Shown here: piece by piece, positions 41,500 to 53,738 of the stretch
Numbering within the stretch: position 1 is the stretch's first letter
Layout: each line of letters begins with the position of its first letter
Assembly: GCF_027943255.1 (NCBI RefSeq)
Contig: NC_072896.1
Span: forward strand, 43,364,501 to 43,428,500
Direction of reading: 5' to 3'
DNA: 64,000 nt
DNA from: Anastrepha obliqua
Lineage: Eukaryota > Arthropoda > Insecta > Diptera > Tephritidae
The notes under the pieces: generated by a model
What the model saw: only the letters and a program-made list of their open reading frames with translations
Told to the model about the DNA's origin: nothing
Databases searched by the model: none
Translations under genes and position numbers: made by a program

Positions 41500-41556
41500 A
41501 AAAAACAAGCTAATTGGCAGATCCCGCTCAAACTCTGCGACACTATAGCGGACAGT

Positions 41557-41724
41557 CAGCCCCGACGAGAGGGAGGGGGATCGGGTACTTTTTACTCCGG
41601 GCCCGGAGTTCTCAAAGGGGCCCGAACTCGAGAGTAATTCGAATTATATGAATTAGACATAATTGGAAAGGGTCCGGTTTTTGCAATTTTCCCCCGGGGC
41701 CCGGATATGCTCTCTACGACCCTG
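41557..41724. repeat. hAT-like MITE with 8 bp target duplication
   Basis: The left end is CAGCCCCGACGAGAGGG and the right end, read inverted, is CAGGGTCGTAGAGAGCA. The flanks are CGGACAGT (41549-41556) and AGGACAGT (41725-41732), matching at 7 of 8 bases, the length hAT elements generate. It is 168 bp, non-coding, and has GGGCCC-rich inner arms. Confidence 0.65.
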
Positions 41725-41734
41725 AGGACAGTTG

Positions 41735-44600
41735 TACCAATATTCTAGCAAACAAAATTTGAACCTACATATGTGCAACGTGCGCTTTTTAAATGACCCA
41801 TTTCCGATATTTTTTGACAGAATGTATCTAATGAAAATCTATAATTCTATATTTCAGTCTTGAAGAAATATGGACAAATTAATAAAATCAAAACTGGAAC
41901 ATAGCCGATCAAACCAATCAAAGTTAAATATGAACTGCATAAGAGAATAGCTCATAATAGCTATTACAAAATCTGCACCGCACTAAACAAAAGTGCAATC
42001 CACGTTTTTAAGTAAGTTGCACCATTAGTTTTCTTGCCTGTAAGTATGCAATTCGAATCCTTGATTAATAAATTCACAGCTAATATAAATATTACTTTAC
42101 TCACACCATCCACCCATTATTCATTCTTATTCTCCTTTCCATCTTCGGACGCACAGGGAGGGAAAACCTCAGCTAATCAGCATTTAAGCGTAATAAACCA
42201 TTAAATATTCTAATGTGATGCAATATTTCAAACAATTCTCAGGTTATAAATATGATAATTGTATGACTATACACTATATATACAGCCACTAGCATTTTAT
42301 GTATACCTCGATTTGATTTTTATTATAATTTTAATTCCCACCTGATCACCTTAATGTCTACTCAATGCTGTCATGAAGAAATCGCTTGCTATTACAACGG
42401 AATACAATTGAAATTTGCTAATCACTGCAATTCATACGAACAATAAATAAATACTTGTGCAATGATATCAACGCGCATGCGCAACTCGGCTCTCGACTGT
42501 GACAACTAAGTAATTGATGAAGTTCTCAACCTTAACACGCTACCACACACTTTGCCGTGTACGGTGTGACTGCCAACTCGCAACAACCAATGGAGCAGAC
42601 ACCAGACGGTCAAGCGACTAGGGAAGCAAGAGTCCATTTGAGCAGAAGTGAGCGGCGACAGGGCGACAGCCAAGGCAGTTATATGTAGTTCGTGCGGCGA
42701 CGTGGAATGCTCTTGCCTTTTGTTGGCCAAAAAGTGGCTGTCAGGTGAAACGCGACTGTCATGGCAGTTGGTGACGGTTGTTTCTACTGTTGCAAGTATT
42801 CGCTTCGTGGCGCTATGCTTGTTGCTGATATTTTAAAACTTTTTTTTTATCGTTATTTTGATAGTCATTGTTTTTGTTGCTGGTTTTACTGATTGTAAAA
42901 TGTGGCAATGTCGGGCTGAGTCCACTTATTCACAACAAACTGCAATAATTTTTACTTTATCGCCGACGCCACGGCAGCAAGAAGCGGTGCAGCGGCGGCA
43001 CCAACAACAACAACATCAACAACAACAACTTAGCCACACGGCCACTCTATACGACTGTATGTAGATATGTATGTACGTACTACAAATAGCGCCTTCAGAC
43101 AAACGACCATAAAATGTTGACATAAATTGAATTTGATTTATGAGCGCATTTAAAACGCAATCAATGCAACGATAAAAGTCGCCCGAAGAATGCGCCAATT
43201 GAAACGCGAAAAAAATGCATGATTGCACGCGCGGGTACTTGTACGTGCACGGCTGGTGTTGGTGCGCAGGCGCGCGTTTTTCATTGCCGGCGACAGCAAA
43301 TGCATGGCTGGGACAGCTGTGCTGTGCCGTTGTTTCTGCATGCTGACACTTGACATGACTGACGATGCGACATTTGAATAAGTGAAAATGTTGCATGCCA
43401 CTAGTGCAGCCGACACAGAAACGCGAAAGAGAGACGGGCGATATGTCCTTTAAACGACTTGGCGGGAATGCAACTCCTTGTCGTCTTTGCTGGACGATTG
43501 CCGCTTTGTCAGCGCTTTGAAAATGTGGCAGCTGTGCCAAAGATGACCACTTTAAAATGGAAATAAAAGTCGCTCTGCCTGTCTGCCAAGTCGGACAGCA
43601 AGCCTGCTGTTACTGCAACACGAATTTGGTTTACTTAAGGTTTGAATGCGAACGAGTTTGCATTTCGTGCCGTGCTCTCTGTGCTGTACATGCACTCTTT
43701 ATATTCATATACACATAAATAAATCCATGTACATGCATTTGGGTGTGGCATGCAACTGCTGCAACAACGGACAATGATTTAACTTATTGCAGCCGTTAAG
43801 TCAACACGAATTAGCACATTTGCATGGCTTCTGACTCTTTTCAACCAAAGCGAGCATTACAACCACAATTTGACAAGTTCTTTTTGTTGTCGCCGTTATG
43901 TTAGCGCTGATTGTTGAAATTTTGCAAATTGCATATTTAAGCTCGTTTTATTCCTGTTTTGGCTACGCTAAAGTCATGTCGTGGCAGCTTAAGTTATTGC
44001 TTTTGGTACTGTTGGCTTTGAGCGCGATAAAATTGTCAAAGTTGACAGTTGCTGTACGTGCTCATGTGTGTGTGTGAGTAAAAGAAACGTTGAAACGTAT
44101 CCAGAATACGACACTCAAAAAGAGTATGGATGATTTCTCAGTATTGTTGCTATTGTAGCGTTTACTGCTTGTCAACTAAAAATTGTCGTTCCTCAAGCGC
44201 TACTAATATATTTATTAATGTTAGGCTCGTTGTTATAGGTTTCTCTCATTATTTAGGCAAATTTCTACAAGAATTGTAATAAATATTAAATGACTTTGAT
44301 TCTAACTTTCCTTTTCGAACTGTCGAAAAAAATTAAAAAGCTTTTATGGCGTACTTGGGTGGGGCTACCACATTTTTGATTTGACATTATTCATACAAAA
44401 ACGATCACACCATGCTACAGTTAGTTTGTACTTTTAAGAAGACATAGCAGATGTCATAGATCTGGTTGAGTACAACACAAATATTCGACGTATCTCCAAA
44501 ATTCTTATTACAATAATTCTTAATTCTTTGTCTTAAAACAATGTGTGGGAGGAGTGACCGTTGAATCGGTCACTAAACATTCATATAAAATTTCATAATC
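41735..44600. other. unique-looking non-coding DNA with CAA repeats
   Basis: A (CAA)n stretch at about 42999-43028 and further CA-rich runs create low-complexity ORFs such as 43540-43016 (-, 174 codons), which I do not consider a gene. No transposon was recognised. Confidence 0.4.
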
Positions 44601-44606
44601 TTAATA

Positions 44607-45755
44607 TTGGGTATGGGAATAAGTTTCCGTCTTCTCTTAACCAAAATTACGAATTATTTAAACAATTACCCCATTTTTCAGGCAGCACACGGATTCCATT
44701 GACTAAAAATTCGAGTTCCTTTGACTTGCTCCATTCGTTGAGCAACTTTGCGATGGTCTCGTAAGTAGTGAACCGCTCTCCAATAAGGGCTGACTGCATT
44801 GATTGGAACAGATGGTAATCCGAAGGTGGTAATCTGAAGGCAAGATTTCCCAATTCAGTCCTCTAAACATTTCTGGACCGATTTGTCATATCTACCGTCC
44901 CATTCCGGCCATTTTTCTTTGAGAGCTCGATTCAAACTCATTGGTCGCAGTCGGTAACGATCGCCAGTGATGGTTTCAGATGGTTTAAGGGCTTCATAAT
45001 AGATAACGCTCTTCTGATCGCACCAGATGCACAATATAACCTTTGAAGCATGAATATTTTTTTTCGCTGTCAATGGACCTGGCTCAACAGTTTCAATGCT
45101 TAGGGTTATCATAATAGATCCGTTTTTCATCGCCAGTGACGATGCGATCCAGAAAACCTTTTCCTTTCTGCCGTTCAAGAAACATCTCACACGTCACCAA
45201 ACGTCTCTCGATATACCTCTCCTTCAGTTGATGTGGCACCCTGCTTTCTGGATCATTCCCATCGCGTGCAAACGTTTACTGACGGTTGATCTGTCAACAT
45301 AGACAAATCATCAAGGGTTCGACATGCGTCTTCATCCAATAATTGTTGTAGTTGAGTATCTTCGAATTTTTTCGGTGCCCCTTCGCTCGTTTGATCTTTA
45401 TCACTCACGTCGAAATTCCACTTTGGAGGCGTCGAAATCACTCTTTACAAGTTGTATTTGATGGAGCGTAATTACCGTAACTATTGATCAATATACGACA
45501 CGTTTCAACTACACTTTTCTTTACAAGGTAATAATGAAGCATGACTTCCCGAAAATGCTGTTTTTTCGGGATGAACTTAGACATTTTTTATGTCAAATAA
45601 AAATGGAACTTTACGCTTGGAACGAATGTCAACTACTGCGATCGAGACCTCACATATACACCTTCAAATCACCAGTATATTACTAGAGCGAACACAAAAA
45701 TAGTATCAGCAGCGACACCACTTTTACGAGGGCGGAAACTCATTCCCATACCCAA
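44607..45755 (-). mobile_element. full-length mariner with clean TIRs, decayed ORF
   Basis: The terminal repeats are TTGGGTATGGGAATAAGTTT at 44607 and the complement of TTGGGTATGGGAATGAGTTT ending at 45755, with TA on both sides (44605-44606 and 45756-45757). Minus-strand traces: KWNFDVSDKDQTSEGAPKKF, EDTQLQQLLDEDACRTLDDL, AMKNGSIM (first Asp block eroded), KVILCIWCDQKSVIYYEALK, ETITGDRYRLRPMSLNRALK, then PPSDYHLFQSMQSAL (third Asp) and VNGIRVLPEKWGNC. The DNARPH block is unreadable. Confidence 0.9.
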
Positions 45756-45759
45756 TAAA

Positions 45760-46100
45760 ATTGAAGCGATGATTAGCTACAAAATCAACTTTCGTTAATA
45801 TTTAAGTAAATAACATATAAAAATGTAAGTAATAAATGTTGGTGAAAACTTTGAGTAAACCAATGGTTGAATGTACTTCAAATTGACTGAGAAGTTAAGT
45901 GCCGAATTAGATGATGTTTGCTACAGTGGGGGCATGATGAGCTTAATTGCACCAACATTTTATTGCCCATTCAAAATACATAAATCTCGAATTTCAAACT
46001 GTAAACAATTGAATATTTTAATCTGAACTCATTGCAGATATTCGCACAATGGGGTTAAGCCATTGAAAATAACCGTAAAGTAGAACGTTTGATCTTAGCC
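45760..46100. other. non-coding DNA
   Basis: AT-rich, no feature recognised. Confidence 0.4.
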
Positions 46101-46104
46101 ATAA

Positions 46105-47600
46105 GGCCGAGAAGAACCCAAACTCAGCTGGAAGTCCAACGTAGAGTACAGGGTAAAGAAAGCGAATAGCGAAAGCACTTTACACGTGTAAGAAAATGTT
46201 GGATAAAAATGGGGTCTCCAAAACTATCCAATTGGTCCTCCACAGCCATTGTAAGGCCAATACTAACATATGCGGCACTAGTGTGGTGGCCCGCAACTGA
46301 AAAGAAATACAGCCAAATCAAACTGAACAAGATACAAAGAACAGCGTGTATCTTAACTACAGGAGCGCTTAGCACCAGTCCTACTGAGCCGCCCAATCTA
46401 CTAACTCATCTGCTACCATTAGATTTACATATAAAAACAATCATCGCCTGCAGCGCGGTGAGACTCAGAGACATAGCTGGACAACAAGGTCATACGGTCG
46501 CAGCAAGATCCTACTACAGGGACCCGTGCTGCTCAAAAATAGATCAGACTACACAGTCCTCGACCATAACTTCAAGAAAGACTTTAGGGTAGGTTTTCCA
46601 ACGAGAGCCGAATGGAGCAAAGGGAAGGTGAATGGAAGATACGATATTGAAATCTATACCGACGGTTCTAAGATGAACTGTGGTGTGGGAGTTGGCTTCC
46701 ATTCGAAGTTACTCAACCTATCTCAGTCAATTCGACTTCCTGACTATGCCAGCGTGTACCAGGCAGAACTTCTAGCGATCAGAGAAGCATGCAAATCACT
46801 AAAACTCTAGAAGGAAGTTGGTGCAAGAGTAGCCATCTTTTCAGACAGTCAAGCAGCTATCAAGGCCTTACACTCCAACTCCATTTCATCCAAACTAGTC
46901 TTACAGTGCAGAGAGGAAATAGAATTACTTAGTCATCGGCTTGAAATAACTCTGATATGGGTTCCCGGTCATAGGAACATACGGGGTAATGAGATAGCGG
47001 ATGAGCTAGCAAGAAAAGGTTCGACACTAGAAATAGCAGAGGCGGTGGCAGTCTCCACCCCCACTCAACACATTAAAATCATCCATTGCTTCGCATTATC
47101 ATGCTTTAGCCGAAAGAAGATGGAAGCAACTAACTACATGTATTACAACAAAAAACACATGGCCGTCGTACAAAATCCAAAGGACGAATGATCTGTTAGG
47201 ATGTTCTCGGCCAAACATTTCACGCATCACTGCAACTCTTACAGGCCATTGGAAAGTAGAGGATCATGCAGCTAGATTCAACCTACCCTTCAATCCCATC
47301 TGCAGAAGCTGTCAAGCGGAAGGGGTGAAGGAAAGTCATTTCCACTACTTATGTGAATGTCCAGGGCTAGCTAAGGCATGACTCCGCTCCTTTGGTAAGC
47401 CTTTCTGGCAGCAAATTAATGAGATCTCAGACATCGAGATAAAGAATTTGTTGCTATACTTGGACCTGACTAAATGGATCTCACTTAGAACAAAAGATAT
47501 CATCACACGAGGACAGTGGTAGTAAAACGGTACTGGTCACTAATAAGGATTATTTCAGTGGAAATACGCAACCACAACAACAACAACAACAATAACAAAA
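46105..47600 (+). mobile_element. I/LOA-like LINE 3' part (RT thumb + RNase H)
   Basis: It opens with WKSNVEYRVKKAN-type thumb coding, then IVRPILTYAALVWWPATEKK, followed by an RNase H domain: YDIEIYTDGSKMNCGVGVGF (first Asp), YQAELLAIREACKSL (Glu), a TAG stop, IFSDSQAAIKALHSN (Asp) and WVPGHRNIRGNEIADELARK (His, Asp). The Cys-His end CRSCQAEGVKESHFHYLCEC follows near 47300. The 3' tail is (CAA)n at 47570-47600. Relative to the LINE at 3479 it is a different lineage with the same architecture. One stop and one frameshift were noted; the RT palm is missing. Confidence 0.85.
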
Positions 47601-47669
47601 CGTTAATTTTTTAACTTGGCTGCATAATTTTAATTCTTTGAACAGTCTGTAGAATTAAGCACATTATAC

Positions 47670-47904
47670 TTTCTATACCAATTTTTTTATCAATTTTGAT
47701 ATACCAATTTTGTTTTAGAATAACTTTATTGATAAATAAAAAAATGATTTTGAATACTGAAAATCTATATTGTGACCTTCACGCGTTTCATTGCTTGTCT
47801 ATTTGCATACCGCAGCTGTCACAAGTGTCAAATATGATTGGCGTATGACGCCATTTGCAAGAATTATAAATCTTCCAGTTGGGTGATTAATTTTGCGTCA
47901 CCTT
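47670..47904. repeat. MITE family with AAGGTG terminal repeat, copy 2
   Basis: The right end is GGGTGATTAATTTTGCGTCAC then CTT at 47904. Internal blocks match copy 1: TTGCTTGTCTATTTGCATAC, CGCAGCTGTC, AAGTGTCAAATATGATTGGC and TATAAATCTTCC. The left side (CCAATTTTGTTTTAGAATAA) matches the copy at 60244. It is non-coding. Confidence 0.65.
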
Positions 47905-47909
47905 CTACA

Positions 47910-49248
47910 CGCACTGGCTGATCGAATTCAACGATATTTTGCAAACTTGCTAGCCGAGTGAAAACTTGGACAACCACACATACAAATATAAAAATATATG
48001 TTTATTATTAGCTTACTAATCCAATAAAATGTGACATATGTCAGAGAATTATGTAAATATTTTGTCAAATACTCAAAGAAAAATAAATAAGGAAAACACA
48101 ATTATAATAATACATCCAATATTCACATACACACACAGTCCCTACCTATACATACATATATATACACATTCATCTGCCATTTAACGCCCAAGTGTGACAG
48201 GTAAATATTTATACGCTTTGTTTACAGCGACTTTTGTTGTTCGCAAAACGGGCACAAACTACAATATTTTTCAAATATTTGCTTTTCATCCATCAAATAT
48301 TTGCTTTTCATCCATATAAAAGCCATTATATATTGGTAATAAAATGAGAACACCAAAGTAATAAAAAAAAACTGTCACAAAGTTTCACCCGAAATTAACA
48401 TTTTAATTAGCACGCGAGGCGAACAAAATTTAAACGAAGGTAAAGTCGAATTGGAAGAAACTGAAAATTATGACTTGATTTGGATTTCGATACGCCACGG
48501 CTGAAAATGAATTCATTAAAGTTGCTAAAGCGATATAAAATGGATAAGGTCGAAGCGGGTTTAGGAGCGAGGGGAGGTCCTACCAATTTGCACGCATTTC
48601 AGTTTAGGTTATTAAAAATTCAAAGCCGCTAATGAAGTGTATTATAATAAAAAACATTTTGTGACAATACCAAATTATAGCACTTTAATGCCACAGCCGC
48701 CACAACGGTACGCAATAAAATGTCAACATTAATGCCAACAATAATGACACCAACAAGAGAAACAATAAAAACTCAAATAACAACAAACAACCTGAGTGGC
48801 AGTTCGCGATCGCTGTCGATTCCGTTGTCACCGCTGCCACTTTCGGTGTAGTGTAGTACATAGTTGTTGGTGGTGCTAACTGAGATTTGCCTTTTTCACT
48901 GACAGTTCGAAATGGCGAGGTTACTCAATTCAAGTGTTAGCATTTTTTTGCACATCAGCATAATACGAGTAGATTAGTTTCGCCTATAAAAAGAATTGGT
49001 AAAAATGCGAATATGAAAAGTTCGAAAACAGAAATCTTTATTAATTGCAAATCCTGTTTTAGAAGATTTTCATACAAACAAATTGTATTTGATATTTTGT
49101 AAAAAGCAAATATTTGATATAAAATAAATTCAAAAAATCATCACATATTTTTATCAATTTTTTAACAAACATAGAGAGATTAGCAAAATATTTCAATGCG
49201 CTGCAAAATATAATATAATTATTTTAAATTATTTATTTACAAATTAGA
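47910..49248. other. unique-looking non-coding DNA
   Basis: A 27 bp sequence around 48270-48310 (ATTTGCTTTTCATCCAT) occurs twice in tandem. No other feature could be supported. Confidence 0.4.
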
Positions 49249-49252
49249 GCCA

Positions 49253-50099
49253 TACCTATGAAGTGAGACCTTCAGTTATTAGTCCATAGATGTCGCTAAG
49301 AGTATTTTTAAACCTTTCCAAATGTCTTGTTTTTTTCGTCATCTGCCAACAATATTCAGTTCATTGTTAGTTACGTTTCATACAACAATGCATTTTTGTC
49401 GCTCTTAAAAACGTCGAATTTCGTGCCTTCAAACTACGATTTGCAGACATCGAAAAACCACTTGTGAAATGCTGCTCTCCCAGTTCAAAAGAAAGTATTT
49501 TTTCCATCGAATCGTTATGGGTGATGAAAAATGGGTGTATTTCTCCAATGCAAGCGTAAACGATCGCATGGTCCGCCCGGCCACAAGCCAAAAACAACGG
49601 CCAAACCAAATCGCTTCGGCTGCAAAGCAATGCTGTGTGTCTTCTGGGATCAGCGTGGTATGATTTGGTACGAGCTATTAAAACCAGGTGAAACAGTTGT
49701 CGGTGTTGTTGCACGCTACCAACGACAATTGGCCGATTTGAACAGCGCTATACACTGAAAACGCCCAGAATATGCCGATCGGCGTCACAAAGTAATTTTT
49801 CTTGATGACAATGCACCGCTACATCGAACAAGAGCGACCCGGGAATTGGTGGAGACGTACGATTGGGAACCGCTGGTGCGCGCGGCTTACTCACCAGACT
49901 TGGCGCCTTGCGATTATCAATTGTTTGCATCGATGGGCCAGGCACTTTCCGAGCAGCGCTTCACGAAGAAGCAAAAAAATGGCTCGATGATTGGTTTGCG
50001 GTCAAAGACGGCCAATGTTTTTGGCGCGGCATCCACAAATTGCCTGAGAGATGGCTATTATTTTGAAGATTAAATTTGTAAACATTTTTTGTTTTTTGT
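49253..50099 (+). mobile_element. mariner, internally deleted, copy 1
   Basis: The left end TACCTATGAAGTGAGACCTT matches the second copy at 57952. After a short leader, coding is VMGDEKWVYFSN (first Asp), KRKRSHGPPGHKPKTTAKPN, MLCVFWDQRGMIWYELLKPG, then stop at 49756, KVIFLDDNAPLHRTRATREL (second Asp) and YSPDLAPCDYQLFASMGQAL (third Asp) to YYFED at 50069. The N-terminal DNA-binding region is deleted. The 3' TIR is not seen: the mariner at 50100 begins first. Confidence 0.85.
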
Positions 50100-50927
50100 G
50101 GGCTGAAAAGTCCCAAGCCTCACAAAGAAAACAAGTTTTTTTGTTCAAAATTAGCTTTATTCTTGGATGTTATTTCCATCAGGAACAGCACAATCATTCA
50201 GCGGCGCTGGATTTCAATACCACTTTTGCAGAACGATTTATCTTTTGCCTCAAAATAGGCCTCAGTTTCAGCGATAACCTCTACATTCGAGTGAAATTTT
50301 TTACCGGCGAGCATTTTTTAGGAATGCGAACAGTCGCTGGGAGCCAAAACTGGCGACTACGGTGTGGGGGCAATTTGAAGTTTAATTGATGTAGTTTTGT
50401 TATTGTTTCGATAGACTTATAAATGCGCAGCACCTACTTTGAACAGAGCTTTTTTCATAGTCAAATGCTCACGCAATATAAACGTAACACGTTTTTTTGA
50501 TATCTTTATGATGTCAGCTAACTCACGCAACTTCACTTTTCGACTTTTTTTTGTTGTTTTCTGGTATTACCGCCTCATTTGGGCGCCGTCTGCGTTGTGC
50601 ATCATCGGTGCTTCTACGGCCACGTTTGAAGTCAGCAAACCATCGTTTTATTGTTGTTTCCGATGGAGTGGAGTCCTCATAACACTTTTGAAGCCATTTC
50701 TTCGCTTGAAGAGTTTTTTCTCATGAAGAAGCAGTGCAAAATTAAAACACGAAATTCTATTTGATCCATTGTTTTGAAAGCCCGCTTTGTTAGCCCAATA
50801 ATTTACGAACTAATAGAATATCATGAAATTTCAACAGCTGTCTTTTCAAGATTAGTTCTAACTAAAAAATTGGTGAAAACAATAAAACTAGTGCCATCTA
50901 TGTGTGAGGTCTAGGACTTTTCAACCC
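50100..50927 (-). mobile_element. mariner deletion derivative with TIRs
   Basis: The inverted ends are GGGCTGAAAAGTCCCAAGCC at 50100 and the complement of GGGTTGAAAAGTCCTAGACC ending at 50927. The minus-strand N-terminus reads FRVLILHCFFMRKNSSSEE with QCYEDSTPSETTIKRWFADF and RGRRSTDDAQRRRRPNEAV in shifting frames. The C-terminus is KMLAGKKFHSNVEVIAETEA and YFEAKDKSFCKSGIE. Everything between, including the catalytic aspartates, is deleted. It is 828 bp. Confidence 0.85.
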
Positions 50928-50959
50928 AAATTTTATGTATGTGCACGTCACACCGTTTT

Positions 50960-51880
50960 AGAAATCTCCAATTTTCTTAAGTACGCTCGTTCATTCGTGC
51001 ACAAGATTCGCCATGAATCGGAAACATCAGACGGCGATTCATAATCTGTCGCAAAACGCAAAAAAAGGCAAGGAACGTTTTGAAACTGTCCGATCTGCGG
51101 AATTTATTCATCAAGTGCATGTGATCAATGACGAGTACTCTTCAAAGTCAAAGAAAACCTATACGAGGGAGCTTAATGTGTCTGAGGGTCTTATCCCTTC
51201 TATTGTCTATGAAGATCTCCGGTATGAGCCCTACGTTATACGCAGAAGATAGCTTATGTCCGAGCAAACTATTCGATCAAAACGCCATCCATACAACAAA
51301 CAGAATAAGACCAACAGTAGAAATGACCAGAATGCCAGATGTCTATGTTCCAATCCTGCAGAGGTTCCTGTTAAGTGAAGTTTCCAATCACTGTTATGGT
51401 TTTCGGTGTTGTGAGCAATAAATGACATGACATGCCACCGTTCTTCTTTACTCAAGGATTTCGAGTGAATTCTTCTGCACATATCGAGGTTCTAGAGACA
51501 GTAGTGAAAACCTGGATTGATAGTGTACCCAGTGACAGTCCATACACCTTTCTCCAAAACTGTGCTCCTCCACATAAAGCGATTACGTCACTAGGTCAGA
51601 TGGCTGAAATTTTCCATGAACACATAAACCGATTTTATGGCCGTGTAACTCTCCAGACCGTAATTCTCTGGATTACTATTATACGTATGGGGCGTAGTTG
51701 AGCTTGAAGCAAATAAGCATTCTCATAACACCATTTATTCTGTGAAGACTGCAATTAATACCGTTATTGTCAATATGAATAAGGAGTATTAAATTCGGGT
51801 ATGCATTGGTTTCCGAACCCGGATCGAGAAGGTTATTGGAGCTAATGTGTAGAAAATTCGTCAAGTTTCATTAAATTTTG
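50960..51880 (+). pseudogene. Tc1-like transposase, decayed
   Basis: Traces in order: MNRKHQTAIHNLSQNAKKGK, VSEGLIPSIVYEDLRYEPYV (recognition helix-like), MPPFFFTQGFRVNSSAHIEV, LETVVKTWIDSVPSDSPYTF, LQNCAPPHKAI (second Asp changed to Asn-Cys), VWGVVELEANKHSHNTI and NMNKEYXIRVCIGFRTRIEK. The VNSSAYIEVLETVVKPWIDS motif belongs to an insect Tc1-like family. No TIR was resolved. Many stops. Confidence 0.7.
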
Positions 51881-51889
51881 TTCAACATA

Positions 51890-52785
51890 AAAGCCAATTG
51901 AAAGCCAAGTTGCTCCCAAATACCGCAAGCACCCTGTTATATTGTTGGTGCTCACGCTTTGTCATATTCCCGTAACTAGAATTATCACTTCATGGTGGAC
52001 CTTAAGTCGACTGAGGTTAAAAATAAAATCGCTGAAAGAGGTTCGGGTCACCTATAATATATTTATAATGTCCTCTCGATGGCGCCAACTTGAGTTTTAT
52101 TCAATCTCCACAAATACTTGAGTGGCCTTATGTTCCACTCTGGAACTGTAGAAATTTGTGACCGCTACTTGCGACTCAGTTTGTGTACATGCACAGATTT
52201 GTTTTTGCTCCATTCACTGAGTTAGGTGATATATTTTTTGAAAAAAGGGTTTTTTATTATTGCTGATTTTGTCATTTCTATCTTTGATATTCCGCCAATG
52301 GGCGCTCGTTGTTAAATAATAAAATGATTAAGGCTAATCGTGTTAAAGCATGAAATAAAGTCAATTATTGTCGTATATCTACGATTTTACTATAAGTACA
52401 AAGATGTAAATTTAAAAGCTTGCATACATATACATATTTACTCGTATGTATTCATATGCAAATGGCGTCTTGTGTGCGTGCAAATGTTTAAATGCGCGCA
52501 TGGCACTTAAAGCAACAGTAAAATGATTTCAATATCAAATTGAGCCGCCAATGAAAAAGTCGTAAAAATAAAGTAATATAAAATTTTTAAATTATGCTTT
52601 TGCATTTATAAAACATTAATATTTACATATACAGGGATCCAAAAAAATATTGGAATTGGTTTATTGTTATTTTTGCACCAAAATGAATAAATAAAAATCC
52701 ATATTTTAGACTGCATATAAAATATGGTACATAAACTATTTAAAAGAGTAGATTTTTACCCATTTTATGTAAAGTAAAAAAATTG
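51890..52785. other. non-coding DNA
   Basis: AT-rich; no feature recognised apart from a weak Tc1-like terminus candidate near 52632 (ACAGGGATCC). Confidence 0.35.
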
Positions 52786-52789
52786 AAAA

Positions 52790-53150
52790 AATTTCCATCA
52801 AACTTTAAAACGTTGTAAATAGAATTTTTAGAAAATGTCGGGTGCATTTTTGTAACCCAATGAATCTTGGTAGGTATAACAAAACGTAAGCTTGATTTCT
52901 GACTTTTTTGTGCTGGTGATTTTGTGCATTTTCTCCATATAACGAATACCCGGCTTTTTTTACATAGTAGAAAATATGTAATTACCTGGCTAATAGCAGC
53001 CCTGATGGCCAAAACGATTTGTTTGTATTTAGATATAAACATTTTTGATATTGAATTATAATAACAAATTTTGTCAATTTTCATACCAGCGAGACTTCTC
53101 TTGTCTTACTTTCCACGCTCTTCATCTGAAAGCTCTGTATTTCGTGCCAT
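52790..53150 (-). pseudogene. possible Tc1-like transposase N-terminus
   Basis: The minus strand reads MARNTELSDEERGKQ near 53145, then AIRAAISQVITYFL and a helix-like stretch. MARNxELSDxERGKI is a common start of insect Tc1 transposases, and a V-x-N/T-Y/F-L helix follows in them. The rest is too diverged to call, so the assignment is tentative. Confidence 0.4.
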
Positions 53151-53159
53151 TTCTAACTG

Positions 53160-53735
53160 GAAATAGTGGAACAAATAAGTGTAGTGGCCGCATACCAGCT
53201 ATTGATGACAGCCAAAAACTCCATATTCCAACTTGGATCATCAATAATTACAATGAGCTGCAGATAAATGAAACTCAGTTGGGATTGGCTGTTACTAGGC
53301 AACATGTTCAATAAATATTGAAAACAAACTTGAGCCTCAACTATAAGAAAACTTAATCAAAATCGAATCGCATCCAACGGCATAAAAATTAAAATATGAT
53401 ATAAATAAAATATAATTTATCAAATATATTAAATTGGTACGACTAATTTGATAATAATTTTCAGCGATGAAAGAAAGGTTAACATGGTTTGTCTAGATAT
53501 TTAGCGTAAATATTGGAGGGCAAATGTCTCTTAAGCGCTACCAATGGCTTGGCTTTTGAGAAAGGCCCAAAACATGCTTTGTACTGAGTAAAATGCGCAA
53601 ATGTATACAAATCTTTTGGATCTTTCCAACAGGACTGTTAGGATCTATGCAAATTTAAAGCAGTTTGATAGCCTTAAGCAGCGCGAGTGGGATAACATTT
53701 GTATACTTATATTTATTTATTAATTTTTTATTAAT
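53160..53735. other. non-coding DNA
   Basis: No feature recognised. Confidence 0.35.
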
Positions 53736-53738
53736 CTA

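Noticed and set aside
43016..43540. A 174-codon minus-strand ORF as a host gene
   Set aside because: It is Ser/Cys/His-rich and partly from CAA repeats, with no domain; overlapping frames are equally open.
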